Positions 63,251 to 64,000 of a stretch of DNA of 64,000 nucleotides are shown here, piece after piece; position 1 is the first letter of the stretch; the number at the start of each line of letters is the position of its first letter. Both the position numbers and the translations under genes were made by a program. The notes below the pieces were generated by a model, which had not been told where the DNA came from, ran no database searches, and saw nothing but the letters and a program-made list of their open reading frames with translations. Source of the DNA: Nonlabens ulvanivorans (GTDB taxonomy: Bacteria; Bacteroidota; Bacteroidia; Flavobacteriales; Flavobacteriaceae); assembly GCF_000755285.1 (NCBI RefSeq), contig NZ_BBMK01000002.1, positions 310,001 through 374,000 on the forward strand, given 5' to 3'.

Positions 63251-63424
63251 GCGTTTCTCTATTTATCTCTACAATTTACAACATCACTAAATGATACTAA
63301 CTATGGGCGGGAATTATGCGTAAGGAATCAGGAAATTTTTAATGATTTTATCATTGTGCTTAATTCCTAATATATAGTTCATATTGTAATGCACGATATT
63401 GAGCTTAAAGTGTTTTATTTCATG

Positions 63425-64000
63425 CTATTCCCATAAGTCTATAGTCACTTCTTTCATCTCAACCACAAAAGGATCCCAGTTTTCTGTAAGCCATGTTTGT
63501 GACTCGATAATTCTTTCATTTGCTAATTCTCTAGCTTGATTAAATAATTGTGTTTCTGTAGCAGTTTGTGGACCTTGACGGCTGCTTATGTATTGATTTG
63601 CTAGTCCTACACGATTCATTACAGTTACTTCAGGATTACGAGTAATTCCCTGACGTTTATCTGGTGTACCAAAGTATTTATTCTGCTCAAGTTCAATACC
63701 TTTTATAATAGAATCGGTTCTTTTTGATTTGATCTTTGTATGCTTTTTTGTCCTTATCCTTCATCAACTTAAGGAAGGTTTGAGCTTTCTTTTTGTTTTC
63801 GGCCAGTTGCTCAGTGATTCCAGATACGGTAATCGATAGGGCTTCTAATCTTTTTTGTGCTTCATATTTAGACTTCATGTCTGCCATGCTCAGCTCATCA
63901 ATCCTAGGATCTTCTTTAATAGTAATACTGGTTTCATTTTTGGTATTTCCATATTCTAATACGGCTCTATAAGTTCCTGGTAAAACTTGTACACCACTAG
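63425..64000 (-). CDS. C-terminus of a BNR/VPS10-like secreted protein (partial, one frameshift)
   Basis: Open to the right edge. Readable C-terminal part: GVQVLPGTYRAVLEYGNTKNETSITIKEDPRIDEL, a coiled segment (YEAQKRLEALSITVSGITEQLAENKKKAQTFLKLM), and after a break near 63722 (one A too many) DSIIKGIELEQNKYFGTPDKRQGITRNPEVTVMNRVG...WEMKEVTIDLWE-type end. This matches the tail of long flavobacterial sortilin/BNR-repeat 'glycosyl hydrolase' proteins; the beta-propeller itself is outside the window. Confidence 0.7.

Overview
The window reads as a chromosomal segment of a marine-type flavobacterium (Bacteroidota, Flavobacteriaceae). The evidence is low GC, promoters of the Bacteroidota type (TTTG - about 19 bp - TAnnTTTG), a type 9 secretion sorting domain, and many families largely confined to this clade (DUF6607, DUF6642, DUF6686, DUF6503, long-form GAPDH, HmuY-like lipoprotein). 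The 16-bp palindrome CGCTTTCGCGAAAGCG recurs throughout, a habit I associate with Nonlabens and relatives; the genus is only a guess. No tRNA, rRNA, insertion sequence or CRISPR array was seen.

Layout. 1-6400: DnaQ/GIY-YIG protein (cut by the left edge), SelO, and small secreted or hypothetical genes. 6645-16700: a defence-type island with type I restriction-modification genes hsdR, hsdM and hsdS, two Schlafen/AlbA_2 ATPase-like regulators, a three-TM protein, a DUF4062 protein and a GIY-YIG relic. 16816-26326: a DUF6642 and a DUF6686 gene, then a haem/iron uptake locus: reductase, DUF2271, ankyrin and DUF6607 proteins on the minus strand, divergent from a TonB receptor and HmuY-like lipoprotein, with a Fur gene at the end. 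26365-30915: mnmE, fabI, fabH, DUF4268, nitroreductase. 31049-34147: a sensory operon of a small protein, two paralogous multi-TM proteins, a HisKA_3 kinase and a NarL/LuxR-type regulator. 34150-35040 has no protein gene but holds four tandem promoter-stem-terminator units, the best candidate for an undescribed system (a sibling sRNA array). 35045-45300: comM, Hpt protein, DEAD-box helicase, secreted endonuclease I, DUF3095, GAPDH, SmpB. 45333-52522: lipoprotein, fibrinogen-like secreted protein, SMR transporter, BLUF protein, DUF3037/HipA-like pair, TMEM175 channel, S1/P1 nuclease, MtfA peptidase. 52692-55660: LytS-type kinase, three 2TM-domain proteins and a LytTR regulator. 55833-64000: DUF4331 pair with a TPR lipoprotein, a pseudogene, ECF sigma/anti-sigma, Cu/Zn SOD, YdeI-like protein, hydrolase-OsmC fusion, and the C-terminus of a BNR/VPS10-like protein.

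Sequence quality matters here. About 20 one-base frameshifts were found, nearly all in short homopolymers, and they break genes that should be intact (fabH, the DEAD-box helicase, ECF sigma, fur, hsdS). There are also sixteen runs of exactly seven G or C; wherever a family expectation exists the run adds one codon, as if 4 had become 7, while runs of five sit at frameshifts. Either the assembly is indel-prone or the genome has unstable G tracts. I annotate broken genes over their full reconstructed extent and give the break point.
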